DNA of 64,000 bases from Lactobacillus isalae. Lineage in GTDB: Bacteria; Bacillota; Bacilli; Lactobacillales; Lactobacillaceae. The translations under genes were made by a program, and so were the position numbers. The DNA lies in assembly GCF_947539375.1 (NCBI RefSeq), contig NZ_OX443569.1:1054001-1118000 (forward strand), in the 5' to 3' direction. Positions 48,625-58,720 of the stretch are shown here, one piece after another (position 1 is the first letter of the stretch; each line of letters opens with the position of its first letter). The notes under the pieces were generated by a model. It was not told the DNA's origin, ran no database searches, and saw only the letters and a list, made by a program, of their open reading frames with translations.

Positions 48625-49429
48625 AAATCAACTTTCTCAATGCATACGCAATTCCATCTTCATTATTCGTTTTAGTAACATAATTGGCACGTTTTTTTAT
48701 CTCTGGTACAGCATTTCCCATCGCCACTTTATAAAACCCAGCAACATCAAACATCGAAATATCATTTTTCTGATCACCAAAAATCATTACTTCATCTTGT
48801 TTAAAATTAAGTTTTTTAGCTAATTCTTTTAGAGCATTTCCCTTTGAAGCCTGCTTAGAATTAATTTCAATCAAAGTTTCATCTGAAGTAGAGACATTAT
48901 ATTTTTCGACCACATCTTTGGGTAAATTTTGATAGATATTATTCATTTCAGCAGGTGAGCCCGAGAACATAGCCTTAGTAAATTTAATGTCTTCTGAGAT
49001 GTTTTTTAGCTCAGAAACTTCGATTGGCATCCTAGTCAGCCAGCTTTCACGTGATAAATAATAATTAATAAAATGATTTAGAGTAATAAACTTATCCCTT
49101 ACTTCAATATGAAAATTAGCCTGTAAATTCTCTGCAATTTTTTCAAAAAATAGAAAATCACTATAGTTAAGCAATTCCTCAACTATTGGTTTTCCAGCAG
49201 AATTTAAAACCAACGCTCCATTAAAAGCAACTACATATTGATTGGGGTCCTTTAAATTTAATTCATCTAGATATTCTTTAATACCAGGAAAGGGTCTACC
49301 AGAACATGGAACTATCTTGATCCCCATCTTAGATGCCTTTTGCAATGCTTCTTTTGTTTTAGTACTTACTTCTTGCTTATCGTTTAATAAAGTTCCATCA
49401 AGATCAACAGCAATTAATTTTATATTCAT
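48614..49429 (-). CDS. Cof-type HAD phosphatase in fluoride-responsive operon
   Basis: 271 residues from ATG 49,429, preceded by AGGAG; a longer reading frame from 49,498 would lie in the riboswitch terminator and is rejected. HAD motifs: AVDLDGTLLND (motif I), PCSGRPF (II), the Lys in SKGNALKELA (III) and MIFGDQKNDISMF (IV). Cof-type sugar/nucleotide phosphatase, substrate unknown. It is the first gene after the fluoride riboswitch, so its expression should rise with fluoride. Confidence 0.92.
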   Translation of the reverse strand: MNIKLIAVDLDGTLLNDKQEVSTKTKEALQKASKMGIKIVPCSGRPFPGIKEYLDELNLKDPNQYVVAFNGALVLNSAGKPIVEELLNYSDFLFFEKIAENLQANFHIEVRDKFITLNHFINYYLSRESWLTRMPIEVSELKNISEDIKFTKAMFSGSPAEMNNIYQNLPKDVVEKYNVSTSDETLIEINSKQASKGNALKELAKKLNFKQDEVMIFGDQKNDISMFDVAGFYKVAMGNAVPEIKKRANYVTKTNNEDGIAYALRKLIFDE

Positions 49430-49483
49430 TATTTTTCTCCTATGTAATCGTTCACTTTCCTTTCTATTATACAAAAAATGCAT

Positions 49484-49534
49484 AAAAAAAGACGACACTA
49501 CCTCCTCAATCTATGTAAGAAAGTAGGCGTCGTC
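49484..49534 (-). terminator. Fluoride riboswitch expression platform (terminator)
   Basis: GACGACGCCTAC pairs with GTAG-TGTCGTC and is followed by TTTTTTT on the minus strand. The left arm includes the 3' part of the aptamer, so ligand binding and terminator formation are mutually exclusive, making this an ON switch. Confidence 0.85.
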
Positions 49535-49575
49535 AGATATTAATCGGTTAAATTGGTGAACGCCATCACCTATTA
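49523..49575 (-). ncRNA. Fluoride riboswitch (crcB motif)
   Basis: Read on the minus strand: AGGTGATGGCGTTCACC, then AACCGAT, then CTGACGACGCCTAC. This is the crcB-motif consensus (GGxGATGGxGTTCxCC ... AACCG ... CTGATGACTCCTAC) with the two stems and pseudoknot bases. It lies upstream of the HAD-crcB-crcB operon, exactly the known target class. Confidence 0.93.
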
Positions 49576-49596
49576 GATTTTAATATAAACTCAATG

Positions 49597-50952
49597 CTAT
49601 TTCGAGCCCATTTCTTCTTCAACAACTTTAGCTACTTCTTCACAATATTTATCAGCTAATTCTTGTGTTGGAGCTTCAGTCATTACACGAAGCAAACTTT
49701 GAGTTCCTGATGGACGAACAAAAATACGTCCTTCATCACTTAACTCTTCTTCAACCTTCTTAATTGCTTCTGTAATGCGTTTATGTTCTTTCCAGTCTTT
49801 TTTGTTTTCAACGGGTACATTAATTAAGCGTTGTGGATATTCCTTAAAGTCACTTAATAATTCACTTAATGACTTACCAGTATCCTTCATTACATATAAT
49901 AAATGTAATCCAGTAAGCATACCGTCTCCAGTATTATGGTAATCGCTGATAATTACGTGACCTGATTGTTCACCGCCAAGATTGTAGCCATTAGCTCTCA
50001 TTTCTTCTGAAACGTAACGGTCACCAACTTGAGTTCTTACATTCTTAAGGCCGCGTCTTTCTAAAGCCTTAGTAAAACCAAGGTTACTCATTACAGTTGT
50101 AACAATGGTATCTTTCTTTAAACGTCCGTGATCAGCAAGGTATGATCCAATGACGTACATAATGTGGTCACCATCAACTTCATTACCGTTTTCATCAACA
50201 GCAATACAACGGTCAGCATCCCCATCAAATGCCAAACCTAATTGTGCACCTTGCTTTACAACTTCTTCTTGTAATTTCTTAGTGTGAGTAGCTCCAACGT
50301 GGTCATTAATATTTAAGCCATCTGGATGAGTTGCAATAGTAGTAAAATCAACGCCCATATCAGCAAATAATCTTGAAATTAAAGCACTAGCCGCACCATT
50401 TGCACCATCTACAACAACTTTAATACCATCTAATTCTTCTGGTAAAGTATTTTCAATAAATTGTAAGTACTTAGAAGCACCTTCATGGTAATTTGTTACA
50501 GTGCCTAAACCTTCTGCTGAAGGACGAGGAAGTTTATCTTCAGGTGCATCAATTAATTTTTCGATTTCTTCTTCTTTAGCATCCGATAACTTCAAACCAT
50601 CGCTACCAAAGAACTTAATTCCATTATCTTCGACTGGATTATGTGAAGCAGAAATTTGAACACCGGCATCTGCACCTTGGGCACGTACTAAGTAAGAAAG
50701 ACCAGGTGTAGTAATAACACCAACTTCTAAAACTTCAATTCCCACGGAAAGTAAACCAGAAATCAATGCGTATTCTAACATTTGTCCAGAAATACGAGTA
50801 TCGCGAGAAACTAATACTTTAGCTCTTTCTCCATCCTTTTTATCTTTAGTAAGAACGTATCCTCCATCACGACCTAATTTAAAAGCCATTTCTGGAGTTA
50901 AGCCTGCATTAGCAACCCCCCGTACACCATCTGTTCCAAAATATTTAAGCAT
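49597..50952 (-). CDS. glmM: Phosphoglucosamine mutase
   Basis: 451 residues, full length. [16 protein letters not shown] at the N-terminus, phosphoserine loop [13 protein letters not shown] with catalytic Ser103, metal loop FDGDADRC, sugar-binding GEQSGHVI and phosphate-binding [11 protein letters not shown]. Converts glucosamine-6-P to glucosamine-1-P for peptidoglycan precursors. Last gene of the conserved cdaA-cdaR-glmM cluster. Confidence 0.98.
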   Translation of the reverse strand: MLKYFGTDGVRGVANAGLTPEMAFKLGRDGGYVLTKDKKDGERAKVLVSRDTRISGQMLEYALISGLLSVGIEVLEVGVITTPGLSYLVRAQGADAGVQISASHNPVEDNGIKFFGSDGLKLSDAKEEEIEKLIDAPEDKLPRPSAEGLGTVTNYHEGASKYLQFIENTLPEELDGIKVVVDGANGAASALISRLFADMGVDFTTIATHPDGLNINDHVGATHTKKLQEEVVKQGAQLGLAFDGDADRCIAVDENGNEVDGDHIMYVIGSYLADHGRLKKDTIVTTVMSNLGFTKALERRGLKNVRTQVGDRYVSEEMRANGYNLGGEQSGHVIISDYHNTGDGMLTGLHLLYVMKDTGKSLSELLSDFKEYPQRLINVPVENKKDWKEHKRITEAIKKVEEELSDEGRIFVRPSGTQSLLRVMTEAPTQELADKYCEEVAKVVEEEMGSK

Positions 50953-50977
50953 AATTTTTTAACAACCTTTCCTTGTT

Positions 50978-51946
50978 TTATTCTTTTTTAGCAGTAGTAG
51001 CGGTTACCTTTATATGCACCGGTATTACCGATGGTGAAGATTTAACTACGCCATTAGGCAACTTAATTGCAACATCCTTAGTAACATCTCGATCAATGCC
51101 ACTTAAATCAACCTTTAAAGGAATGGATGTTATTTTCTTAAGTGTATTTTCATCACCATATATCTCAACTGTTTCCTTCTTTGCAGTTAAAGAATAAACG
51201 CGAGTCGATGACTCATTTTTCGATGTTACGTTTATTTTAACTTTCTTTTTCGATAAGTTAATTGGGATAGTAATATGCGCTGTTGCTGGATCAATCGCAA
51301 CATTAAGCTGATGTCCATCCTTATCAAGTGCTACCAGCATTTCTTCGCGCTCAAATGTGCTGTCTATTCCCTTAGGTAAACTTGCTCTAGCTACAACACG
51401 ATCAACTTGGTTAACTTCACTTTTAGCACCAGTAATGTTAACTACTTCTGGATCGCTCTTAGCCGTTCCAAGATTATATCCACGAGATACAGCACTCTTA
51501 TTATACTCTATTTGTACAGGAAGAGTGCGAGATTTTCTTCTTTGAATATTTACACGTACTTTGCTGGGACTGACACTATAAGTTAATTGCGTACTTAAGC
51601 CATTTACCTTAATTGGTACTGTATGTTCACCAGTCTTTAAGTGACTTAAGTCAATATAAACACGAAAATTTTGAGTATTAATAGTAGATGTAACTAATGC
51701 ATTAGATCCTTCTAAAGTTAAATTTATTTTTTCTGGATAACCTGTTACATAGTATTTATCAGTATTTACTGAAACTTGCAACGGAGCCTTAATTACCTGC
51801 GTCTTAGTAGCAGTTTTTAAAGTTTCTTCACGTCTTCCTTGTGTTACATAGCCTTGTTGGTTAGATGAAACATAGATAGTTAATAAAATGGCCAAAATCA
51901 ATGCAACAATTCGATAGAACCAAGGTTTATCAAAAAATCTTTTCAT
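50978..51946 (-). CDS. cdaR: CdaR/YbbR-domain regulator of diadenylate cyclase
   Basis: 322 residues. One N-terminal membrane helix (about 10-27, IVALILAILLTIYVSS), then three to four extracellular YbbR repeats (e.g. TVPIKVNGLSTQLTYSVSPS, VPIHIKVTATTA). It anchors and modulates CdaA. Overlaps cdaA by four bases, the conserved order. Confidence 0.95.
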   Translation of the reverse strand: MKRFFDKPWFYRIVALILAILLTIYVSSNQQGYVTQGRREETLKTATKTQVIKAPLQVSVNTDKYYVTGYPEKINLTLEGSNALVTSTINTQNFRVYIDLSHLKTGEHTVPIKVNGLSTQLTYSVSPSKVRVNIQRRKSRTLPVQIEYNKSAVSRGYNLGTAKSDPEVVNITGAKSEVNQVDRVVARASLPKGIDSTFEREEMLVALDKDGHQLNVAIDPATAHITIPINLSKKKVKINVTSKNESSTRVYSLTAKKETVEIYGDENTLKKITSIPLKVDLSGIDRDVTKDVAIKLPNGVVKSSPSVIPVHIKVTATTAKKE

Positions 51947-52791
51947 TTTTTATTTGACCCCCAATTCCATACATGATTTACAATTCTTTGGTACCACTTC
52001 GGCTTTTCCTCTTCTTCTTTTGGAACCAATTGAGCATTTAAATATTTCAAATACTCTTCTCTAGTCAAATCAAGCATAAATTGACTATTACGCGTAATTG
52101 TTACTCCACCGGTTTCTTCAGAGACAACAATGGTTATTGCATCTGTAACTTCTGAAATACCTACACCAGCTCTGTGACGCGTTCCAAGCTTTTTAGGAAT
52201 CATACTATTGTCTGAAAGTGGTAAATATGCAGCTGCTACGGCAATTCGATTGTTGCGAATAATTACAGCACCGTCATGCAATGGAGTATTTGGAATAAAA
52301 ATATTGATTAGCAATTCGCCGGTAATATCAGCATCAATAGGTATACCAGTTTCAATATAATCCTCTAACCCCGTATTTTGCTGAATGGTAATTAGGGCAC
52401 CAATTCTTCTTTTAGACATATATTGAATTGCCTTATCTAGTTCCCCAATCATCTTTTCAGCAGCCTGTTTTTCAGTCATTGTAGTTCCACCAAAAATTGG
52501 TGAGCGACCTAAGTGTTCAAGACCACGTCTGATTTCTGGTTGGAAAATAACAATTATTCCGATTACTGACCAAGAAAGAATTTGATCAACAAAATAAGTT
52601 AATGTATGTAAATGTAACAACCCAGCTACAATTCTGACCAGAATAATTAATGATATTCCTTTAACTAATTGGACAGCCTTAGTACCTCTTACCAGCATAA
52701 TTAAGCGATAAATAATGTACCAAACGATTAGAATATCAATAATATTCATAAAATTTTGCCAGGTGAATATCTGCTCAATATTAAACTTCAT
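51943..52791 (-). CDS. cdaA: Diadenylate cyclase CdaA
   Basis: 282 residues. Three N-terminal membrane segments (about 12-30, 40-55 and 62-80), then the DAC domain with DGAVII (Asp173-Ala175) and RHRAGVG (Arg205-Arg207), the c-di-AMP active-site motifs. Makes cyclic di-AMP, which controls potassium and osmolyte balance and cell-wall homeostasis, in keeping with the glmM link. Confidence 0.97.
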   Translation of the reverse strand: MKFNIEQIFTWQNFMNIIDILIVWYIIYRLIMLVRGTKAVQLVKGISLIILVRIVAGLLHLHTLTYFVDQILSWSVIGIIVIFQPEIRRGLEHLGRSPIFGGTTMTEKQAAEKMIGELDKAIQYMSKRRIGALITIQQNTGLEDYIETGIPIDADITGELLINIFIPNTPLHDGAVIIRNNRIAVAAAYLPLSDNSMIPKKLGTRHRAGVGISEVTDAITIVVSEETGGVTITRNSQFMLDLTREEYLKYLNAQLVPKEEEEKPKWYQRIVNHVWNWGSNKK

Positions 52792-52833
52792 TGCCCGTCC
52801 CTCCTAAACTTTAATTATACCTAAACACATCTC

Positions 52834-53907
52834 TTAACGACCATACATTTTAAATTCAAGAAATAGATCATTATATTCTTGAATTTTCTTTGGGCCTAAA
52901 TCTTGATAAACTTGTAAATTTTTCATCGCTTGTTTGCTTGGATAAAATTGCTTGTCATTTCTTATTTCTTTAGGTAATAGTTTCTGAGCTTTTACATTTG
53001 GCGTTGCATAGCCAATATATTCTGCATTTTGAGCAGCATTTTTAGGATCTAACATAAAGTTAATGAAGGCGTAAGCTCCAGCTTTATTTTTTACAGTTCG
53101 CGGAATAACAAAATTATCAAACCACAAATTTGATCCTTCTGGAGGAACAACATAATGCAAATGCTTATTATCATTTAGCATTGTCCTTGCTTCACCTGAC
53201 CAAGTTACTCCAATAGCAGCTTCATTTTGAATCATATACATCTTTAATTCATCAGAAATAATTGCTTTTACATTTGGTCCTAATCCATCTAACTTGGTTT
53301 TGGCTAATTTAAGATCTAATGAATTAGTAGTATTGAGCGACTTATTCATTGAAGCTAGAGAAAGTCCCATAATATCTCGAGCTGAATCTACTAATAAAAT
53401 ATTATGGCGATAGTTTTTCGACCAGAGGTCATTCCAATGCTTTATTTGTCCAGGTTTTACGAATTTATCGTTATATACAATTCCTAAAGTCCCCCAAAAA
53501 TATGGGATTGAGTATGTATTTTTAGGATCAAAAGAATGATGCAAAAATTCATTTCCAATATTCTTATAGTTTGGGATTTTCTTGGTATCAATTTTGGATA
53601 ACAAATTAGCTTTACGCATTTTGGAAATCATATAATCTGAGGGAATACAGATATCATAGGCTGTACCGCCCTGTTTTACCTTAGTATACATGGCTTCATT
53701 AGAATCAAAAGTTTCATAAATCACATGATAGCCAGTTTGTTTTTCAAATTTTTTTATCAATTTAGGATCAATATAGTCGCCCCAGTTATAGATAATTAAG
53801 TTTTTATTATTAGAACTAACACCATTATTATTCAATTTTTTAGCGCCAGCTTCCAAACCAAGGCAGACTAGTAAAATAGCAACAATTCCAATTAATAGCT
53901 TTTTCAT
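52834..53907 (-). CDS. potD: Spermidine/putrescine ABC transporter, substrate-binding protein
   Basis: 357 residues. N-terminal signal segment (LLIGIVAILLVCLGLEAGA), then the PotD fold: LIIYNWGDYIDPKLIKKFEKQTG, CIPSDYMISKMRKANLL, YFWGTLGIVYN, GVTWSGEA and a C-terminal FINFMLDP. A Cys at 15 is not in a standard lipobox, so anchoring is uncertain. Overlaps potC by four bases. Confidence 0.95.
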   Translation of the reverse strand: MKKLLIGIVAILLVCLGLEAGAKKLNNNGVSSNNKNLIIYNWGDYIDPKLIKKFEKQTGYHVIYETFDSNEAMYTKVKQGGTAYDICIPSDYMISKMRKANLLSKIDTKKIPNYKNIGNEFLHHSFDPKNTYSIPYFWGTLGIVYNDKFVKPGQIKHWNDLWSKNYRHNILLVDSARDIMGLSLASMNKSLNTTNSLDLKLAKTKLDGLGPNVKAIISDELKMYMIQNEAAIGVTWSGEARTMLNDNKHLHYVVPPEGSNLWFDNFVIPRTVKNKAGAYAFINFMLDPKNAAQNAEYIGYATPNVKAQKLLPKEIRNDKQFYPSKQAMKNLQVYQDLGPKKIQEYNDLFLEFKMYGR

Positions 53908-54701
53908 TGTGCACGCCCCTTACCAATATGGGTCTTATGATTAGTGATTAGGTAGTAAACCAATACCAAAATCATTACAAAGATAAACATTAATGTACTC
54001 AGTGCATTAATCTCTAAATTAATTCCCTGCCGGGCACGTGAATAAATTTCTACCGATAGTGTCGAAAATCCATTACCGGTCACAAAGAAGGTAACTGCAA
54101 AATCATCTAAAGAATACGTTAATGCCATAAAAAAACCAGCCAAAATTCCAGGCGTAATTGCAGGAATCATTACCTTGCTATAGACTTGCCAAGTTGATGC
54201 CCCTAAGTCTCTGGCTGCATCGACTAGTGAATAGTCAAATTCTTTTAAACGAGGTAGAACCATTAACACAACTATTGGAATCGAAAAAGCAATATGGCTT
54301 AGTAAAACTGAGCCAAAGCCTAAACCAATTCCTAAAAAGGTAAAAAAGATCAAAAAGCTAGCACCAATAATTACATCTGGAGAAACCATTAATACATTAT
54401 TTAAGGCTAACAACGTCTTTTGTCCTTTTTTATTCTTAGTTTGACTAATCGCAATTGCTCCGAAAGTACCAATTGCTGTTGCAATTAAACTAGACAAAAG
54501 GGCTAGCAAGATGGTTTCTAAAAATATTGCCAATAATCGATTATCGTTAAAAAGATCTTGATAATGACTCAATGTAAACTTTTCAAAATGATCCATATTA
54601 TGACCGCTTGAAAAAGAATAATATATTAAATAAAAAATAGGCAAATACATCAAGATGAGGACAAAAGCAAAATAAATTCGGGACCACTTTATTTTTTTCA
54701 T
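53904..54701 (-). CDS. potC: Spermidine/putrescine ABC transporter permease
   Basis: 265 residues, six membrane segments, with the EAA loop DAARDLGASTWQVYSKVMIPAITPG between the fourth and fifth. Second permease of the polyamine importer; overlaps potB and potD by four bases each. Confidence 0.95.
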   Translation of the reverse strand: MKKIKWSRIYFAFVLILMYLPIFYLIYYSFSSGHNMDHFEKFTLSHYQDLFNDNRLLAIFLETILLALLSSLIATAIGTFGAIAISQTKNKKGQKTLLALNNVLMVSPDVIIGASFLIFFTFLGIGLGFGSVLLSHIAFSIPIVVLMVLPRLKEFDYSLVDAARDLGASTWQVYSKVMIPAITPGILAGFFMALTYSLDDFAVTFFVTGNGFSTLSVEIYSRARQGINLEINALSTLMFIFVMILVLVYYLITNHKTHIGKGRAQ

Positions 54702-55510
54702 AGCTTAACCTCCTTTTTATGATGATGATCAGACGAAGTAAATAGCATAACAACTACCATCAATACTATTAATACAACTCCTATTGTTGAACCCATTGAC
54801 CAATTCATTGTAGTCATAAAATATTCTTCAATAGCCGTACCAAGTGTAATTACTCGATTTCCTCCAATTAATCTTGTCAGCATGAATAGGGAAAGCGAAG
54901 GAATAAAGACAGCTTGAATTCCCGATTCTACTCCAGACTTAGAAAGTGGCCATAAAACCTTAGTAAAAGTTTGCCATTTACTTGCTCCCAAATCATAAGC
55001 TGCTTGAATTACAGCTGGATTAATGTCGCAAATCGCGTTATAAATTGGCAAAATCATAAATGGAATTTCAATATACGCTGCAACAAAAATAAAAGCAAAA
55101 TCAGTAAATAAAATATTTGCCGGTGCTATTCCAAAAAGTTTTAAAAAATTATTTAATAATCCATGCTTACTAAATATTCCGATGAAAGCATATGCTTTTA
55201 AAAGAAGATTAATCCAGGTCGGTAATATAATTAAAAGTAGCCAAAATTGTTGGTTTTTCATTTGACTTAAAATATATGCGATTGGATAAGAAATTAATAA
55301 AGTAATTAAAGTAATTAAGAATGCATACCAAAACGAATTTAAAGTCATCCTTAAAAAAGTTCCATTAACAAAGAACTGTTGAAAATTTTTTAAGGTAAAA
55401 CCATCATCTCCCTGAAAAGCATTGATAGTTATTAAAATAATTGGGGCAATAACAAATAAACTAAGCCAAAGGACATAAGGAATTAGAAAAAATAGCTTGC
55501 TTTTCTTCAT
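54698..55510 (-). CDS. potB: Spermidine/putrescine ABC transporter permease
   Basis: 270 residues with six membrane segments; EAA loop QAAYDLGASKWQTFTKVLWPLSKSG. First permease of the polyamine importer. The C-terminus ends in a His/Lys-rich tail (SSDHHHKKEVKL). Four bases after potA. Confidence 0.95.
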   Translation of the reverse strand: MKKSKLFFLIPYVLWLSLFVIAPIILITINAFQGDDGFTLKNFQQFFVNGTFLRMTLNSFWYAFLITLITLLISYPIAYILSQMKNQQFWLLLIILPTWINLLLKAYAFIGIFSKHGLLNNFLKLFGIAPANILFTDFAFIFVAAYIEIPFMILPIYNAICDINPAVIQAAYDLGASKWQTFTKVLWPLSKSGVESGIQAVFIPSLSLFMLTRLIGGNRVITLGTAIEEYFMTTMNWSMGSTIGVVLIVLMVVVMLFTSSDHHHKKEVKL

Positions 55511-55513
55511 AGC

Positions 55514-56617
55514 TTAATCCTCCCCTTCATAAGCCTCTAACCGCTTATCAAATTCCGCTTCACTTTCACCAAATCTCATAACATGGATATCTTCAGGATC
55601 AAAAAACACTCCAACCTCTTTACCAATTTTTGTTGGATTAGTTGAGTGAATTAACCATTCATTTTCATCACTATCAATCGCCTTAATTTCAAAATGATCA
55701 CCTAAAAATAATTGGCTTTCAACCATGACTCTTAATTTTCCATGTTCGATATCGGTAATATCTAAATCCTCCGGTCTTAAAACAACCTCAACCTTTTCTC
55801 CCGGTTTTATCCCTGCATCTGCACATTCAAAACGGTGGTTGCCAAATTCTACTTCATAATCTTTAATCATTCGTCCGCTTAAAATATTAGAGTCTCCGAT
55901 AAAGCGCGCTACAAAGTCATTAACCGGCTCATCATAAATGTCAACTGGACTTCCGCTTTGCTGAATTTTACCTTCGTTTAAAACAAAGATTTCATCACTC
56001 ATTGCTAGTGCCTCTTCTTGATCATGAGTAACAAAAATAAATGTAATCCCTAACTTTTTCTGAATCTCTCGTAATTCAAACTGCATATCTTTTCTTAAAC
56101 GTTTATCTAGTGCGGATAAAGATTCATCTAGAAGTAATACTTTTGGTTGATTGACAATCGCTCTTGCAATTGCAACTCTTTGCTGCTGTCCACCACTTAA
56201 CTCAGAAATCTCACGGTTAGCAAAACCATCTAACTGAACCATATGAAGTGCTTCTTTAACAGCTAATTTTATTTCTTGCTTATCTTTTTTCTTAATTTGC
56301 AGGCCAAAAGCTACATTTTCAAAAACATTCATATGCGGAAACAAAGCATAATTCTGAAAAACTGTATTAATTTTTCTTTTTGCCGCATCTAGATTAGTAA
56401 TGTCTTTCCCATCAAAAAAGACCTGACCACTTGTTGGTTCACTAAAACCAGCAATTATTCTTAGAATAGTGGTTTTACCTGAACCTGACGGGCCTAATAG
56501 GGAATAAAATTTTCCTGATTCAATTGTTAAATTGATATCTTTTAGCGCTACAAAACCGTCATCATATTCTTTACGTACATGCGTTAATTTAATAATATCG
56601 CTCAATTTTTTCACCAT
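55514..56617 (-). CDS. potA: Spermidine/putrescine ABC transporter ATP-binding protein
   Basis: 367 residues from ATG 56,617; the frame opens at 56,659 but that start lies inside the terminator hairpin. Walker [15 protein letters not shown]-loop [10 protein letters not shown], signature [16 protein letters not shown], Walker [13 protein letters not shown], and a C-terminal TOBE-like domain. First gene of potABCD. Its ribosome binding site (GATGAG) is weak, and the gene must be reached through the terminator at 56,624-56,652. Confidence 0.95.
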   Translation of the reverse strand: MVKKLSDIIKLTHVRKEYDDGFVALKDINLTIESGKFYSLLGPSGSGKTTILRIIAGFSEPTSGQVFFDGKDITNLDAAKRKINTVFQNYALFPHMNVFENVAFGLQIKKKDKQEIKLAVKEALHMVQLDGFANREISELSGGQQQRVAIARAIVNQPKVLLLDESLSALDKRLRKDMQFELREIQKKLGITFIFVTHDQEEALAMSDEIFVLNEGKIQQSGSPVDIYDEPVNDFVARFIGDSNILSGRMIKDYEVEFGNHRFECADAGIKPGEKVEVVLRPEDLDITDIEHGKLRVMVESQLFLGDHFEIKAIDSDENEWLIHSTNPTKIGKEVGVFFDPEDIHVMRFGESEAEFDKRLEAYEGED

Positions 56618-56623
56618 CTCATC

Positions 56624-56652
56624 AAAAAAGCTACAAGCCGTTACTTGTAGCT
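56624..56652 (-). terminator. Terminator between murB and potA
   Basis: AGCTACAAG and CTTGTAGCT pair around a six-base loop, followed by TTTTTT on the minus strand. The potA start is seven bases beyond the T run, leaving no room for a promoter in between; read-through or a promoter inside murB must feed potABCD. Confidence 0.85.
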
Positions 56653-56664
56653 TTGTCACAGTAT

Positions 56665-57570
56665 CTAATCTTTTTCTTTTCCAATAATTCTTACTTCAGT
56701 TTGTAGATCAACATCAAAGTCTTTCTTGATTGTTTTTTGAATTAAGTGAATCAGATCTAAATAATCGGTAGCTGTAGCACCACCAACGTTAACAATAAAG
56801 CCCGCATGCTTCATTGAGTCTTCTGCTCCACCAATTCGCTTCCCTTGAAGACCAGCCTTAATAATCATTGGGCCAACAAAATGACCTGCTGGGCGCTTAA
56901 AGACACTTCCACAAGATGGATATTCAAGTGGTTGCTTAGCTCTACGTAGACCGTTAAAGTATTCCATTTTTGCTTTAATTGCCCATTTATCTCCTGGTTC
57001 AAGTCCAAAAGTTGCACTAATTACAATATCGCCCGTTTCTTGGACTAAAGAATGACGATAACCAAATTCCATTTCATCATGAGTATAGGTCTTAAATTCG
57101 CCATCGCGAGTTAAAACTCGAACTGATTTAATGACAAATTCTGTCTCGCCACCATAAGCACCTGCATTCATAAAGACAGCTCCTCCTACGCTACCCGGAA
57201 TGCCAGCCGCAAATTCGAGTCCACTTAAGCCAGCTTCACAAGCAGCTTCAGATGTATCAATAATTCTTGCACCAGCATCCGCAGTAACAGTTGCATTCTC
57301 TTTATTTGCAGTAATTGTGTCCATTTTGGTCAGAATTAAAACTAATCCGGAGATTCCTCCGTCTCTAATTATTAGATTAGAAGCATTTCCAATAACAGTT
57401 AAAGGAATATCATCCTCCTTAACTGTATTTACTAATAGCTCTAACTCATCTAAATTTTTTGGAAAAGCAAGATATTGTGCAGGTCCACCAGTTTTAGTAA
57501 AAGTAAAACGGCTTAATGGAATATTTTCTTGAATATCAATTCCTTGTTTTTTTAAATCCATCAGTTGCAT
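56665..57570 (-). CDS. murB: UDP-N-acetylenolpyruvoylglucosamine reductase
   Basis: 301 residues, type II MurB. FAD-binding [15 protein letters not shown] and [39 protein letters not shown], and catalytic Ser in [10 protein letters not shown]. Reduces the enolpyruvyl group in UDP-MurNAc synthesis. Starts at ATG 57,570. Confidence 0.98.
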   Translation of the reverse strand: MQLMDLKKQGIDIQENIPLSRFTFTKTGGPAQYLAFPKNLDELELLVNTVKEDDIPLTVIGNASNLIIRDGGISGLVLILTKMDTITANKENATVTADAGARIIDTSEAACEAGLSGLEFAAGIPGSVGGAVFMNAGAYGGETEFVIKSVRVLTRDGEFKTYTHDEMEFGYRHSLVQETGDIVISATFGLEPGDKWAIKAKMEYFNGLRRAKQPLEYPSCGSVFKRPAGHFVGPMIIKAGLQGKRIGGAEDSMKHAGFIVNVGGATATDYLDLIHLIQKTIKKDFDVDLQTEVRIIGKEKD

Positions 57571-57688
57571 TGTTTATCTCTCTTTTCCTTAAATAATCAT
57601 CCCTTTAATCATACCGCATTAAATAGCTAGTTTTCTACCTTAAGTGTTATACTAAAAAGAAAAATAATATTTTATTTAGAGGATAAAA

Positions 57689-58222
57689 ATGAACTTTACT
57701 GCAATGGATTTTGAAACGGCAAACAGCCGTCCTGAAAGTGCATGTTCTCTTGCCTTAGTTATGGTGAGAAACAACGAAATTGTCGATCGTTTTTATACAG
57801 TCATTAATCCGCAAATGCCGTTTGATAGTCGCAATATAAAAATTCACGGTATCACTGCCGAAGACGTAAAAAATGCACCAACAATGGCTGAAGTTTGGCC
57901 AAAAATCAAAAAATTATATCAACCTGGAATGCTCGTCGCTGCTCATAATGCGCGTTTTGACTGTCGCGTGATGGAAAAATCGCTTGCTCGCTACAATATT
58001 GCTGCTCCGCATTACTTTGCAATTGACACTTTAGCAACTAGTAAAGCTTTCGAACCTAATCTTCCTAATCACAAACTAGATACTGTTTCAGAAGCTTTAA
58101 ATATTAACTTGTGGCACCACCATAACGCTTTAAGCGATAGCGAAGCATGTGCAGGAATTTTAATCGAAGAAAATAAACGTGTTGGAGACGATCCAATCAA
58201 AAAAATGGTTAAGCAAATTTAA
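57689..58222 (+). CDS. DEDDh 3'-5' exonuclease (DnaQ/PolC epsilon-like)
   Basis: 177 residues. ExoI motif FTAMDFETAN with Asp7 and Glu9, KIHGITAEDV, ExoII AAHNARFDCRVM with Asp, and ExoIII HNALSDSEACAGI with His and Asp. Stand-alone proofreading-type nuclease, substrate DNA or RNA not decided by sequence. RBS AGAGGA upstream. Confidence 0.92.
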   Translation: MNFTAMDFETANSRPESACSLALVMVRNNEIVDRFYTVINPQMPFDSRNIKIHGITAEDVKNAPTMAEVWPKIKKLYQPGMLVAAHNARFDCRVMEKSLARYNIAAPHYFAIDTLATSKAFEPNLPNHKLDTVSEALNINLWHHHNALSDSEACAGILIEENKRVGDDPIKKMVKQI

Positions 58223-58238
58223 GCTTAACCATTTTTAA
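58200..58238. terminator. Bidirectional terminator over the exonuclease stop codon
   Basis: ATGGTTAAGC (58,205-58,214) pairs with GCTTAACCAT (58,223-58,232), flanked by A and T runs, and includes the last codons of the exonuclease gene. It serves also the convergent tsaE gene. Confidence 0.8.
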
Positions 58239-58242
58239 TTTA

Positions 58243-58719
58243 TTATTTAAAGTATTCTTTTATATCTGACAACCAATCCTTGTTTCTTTCTCCAACAGTC
58301 TTAAATTCAACTACTCGTTTTGTCGAATCCCAAGAATCATCTACACGCTTAATTGATAATTCAAGATAATCATCAGGAAGATCATCAATTATAAATTGTG
58401 GCCATTCAATTACCACTAAGCCATCTTCTGCTAAATAAGCAGGCATATCAATACTTGATAAATCACCATTTTCCAGCCGATACATGTCCATATGGAAAAG
58501 CGGCATTTTCCCTTCTCGATATTCTCTGACAATTGTGAAAGTTGGACTTTTTACTGGTCGTCTAATACCTAATGATCTAGCAATTCCTTTAGTCAAAGTT
58601 GTCTTTCCAGCGCCTAAATCACCAGACAATAAGAGCAAATCATGCCCCCTGCTACTTTCACCGATTGCTTTACCTAATTTTTGCATTTCTTCATCAGAAT
58701 TTATCTCTAATGATTCCAT
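58243..58719 (-). CDS. tsaE: tRNA threonylcarbamoyladenosine synthesis ATPase TsaE
   Basis: 158 residues. Walker A SGDLGAGKTTLTKG with Lys39, switch PTFTIVREY, Walker B-like LFHMDMYRLE and VVIEWPQ. Works with TsaB, TsaC and TsaD (not in the window) for t6A37 of ANN-decoding tRNAs. One base after pta. Confidence 0.96.
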   Translation of the reverse strand: MESLEINSDEEMQKLGKAIGESSRGHDLLLLSGDLGAGKTTLTKGIARSLGIRRPVKSPTFTIVREYREGKMPLFHMDMYRLENGDLSSIDMPAYLAEDGLVVIEWPQFIIDDLPDDYLELSIKRVDDSWDSTKRVVEFKTVGERNKDWLSDIKEYFK

Positions 58720-58720
58720 T

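Noticed and set aside
49430-49498. N-terminal extension of the HAD phosphatase
   Set aside because: It would begin inside the riboswitch terminator; AGGAG precedes ATG 49,429.
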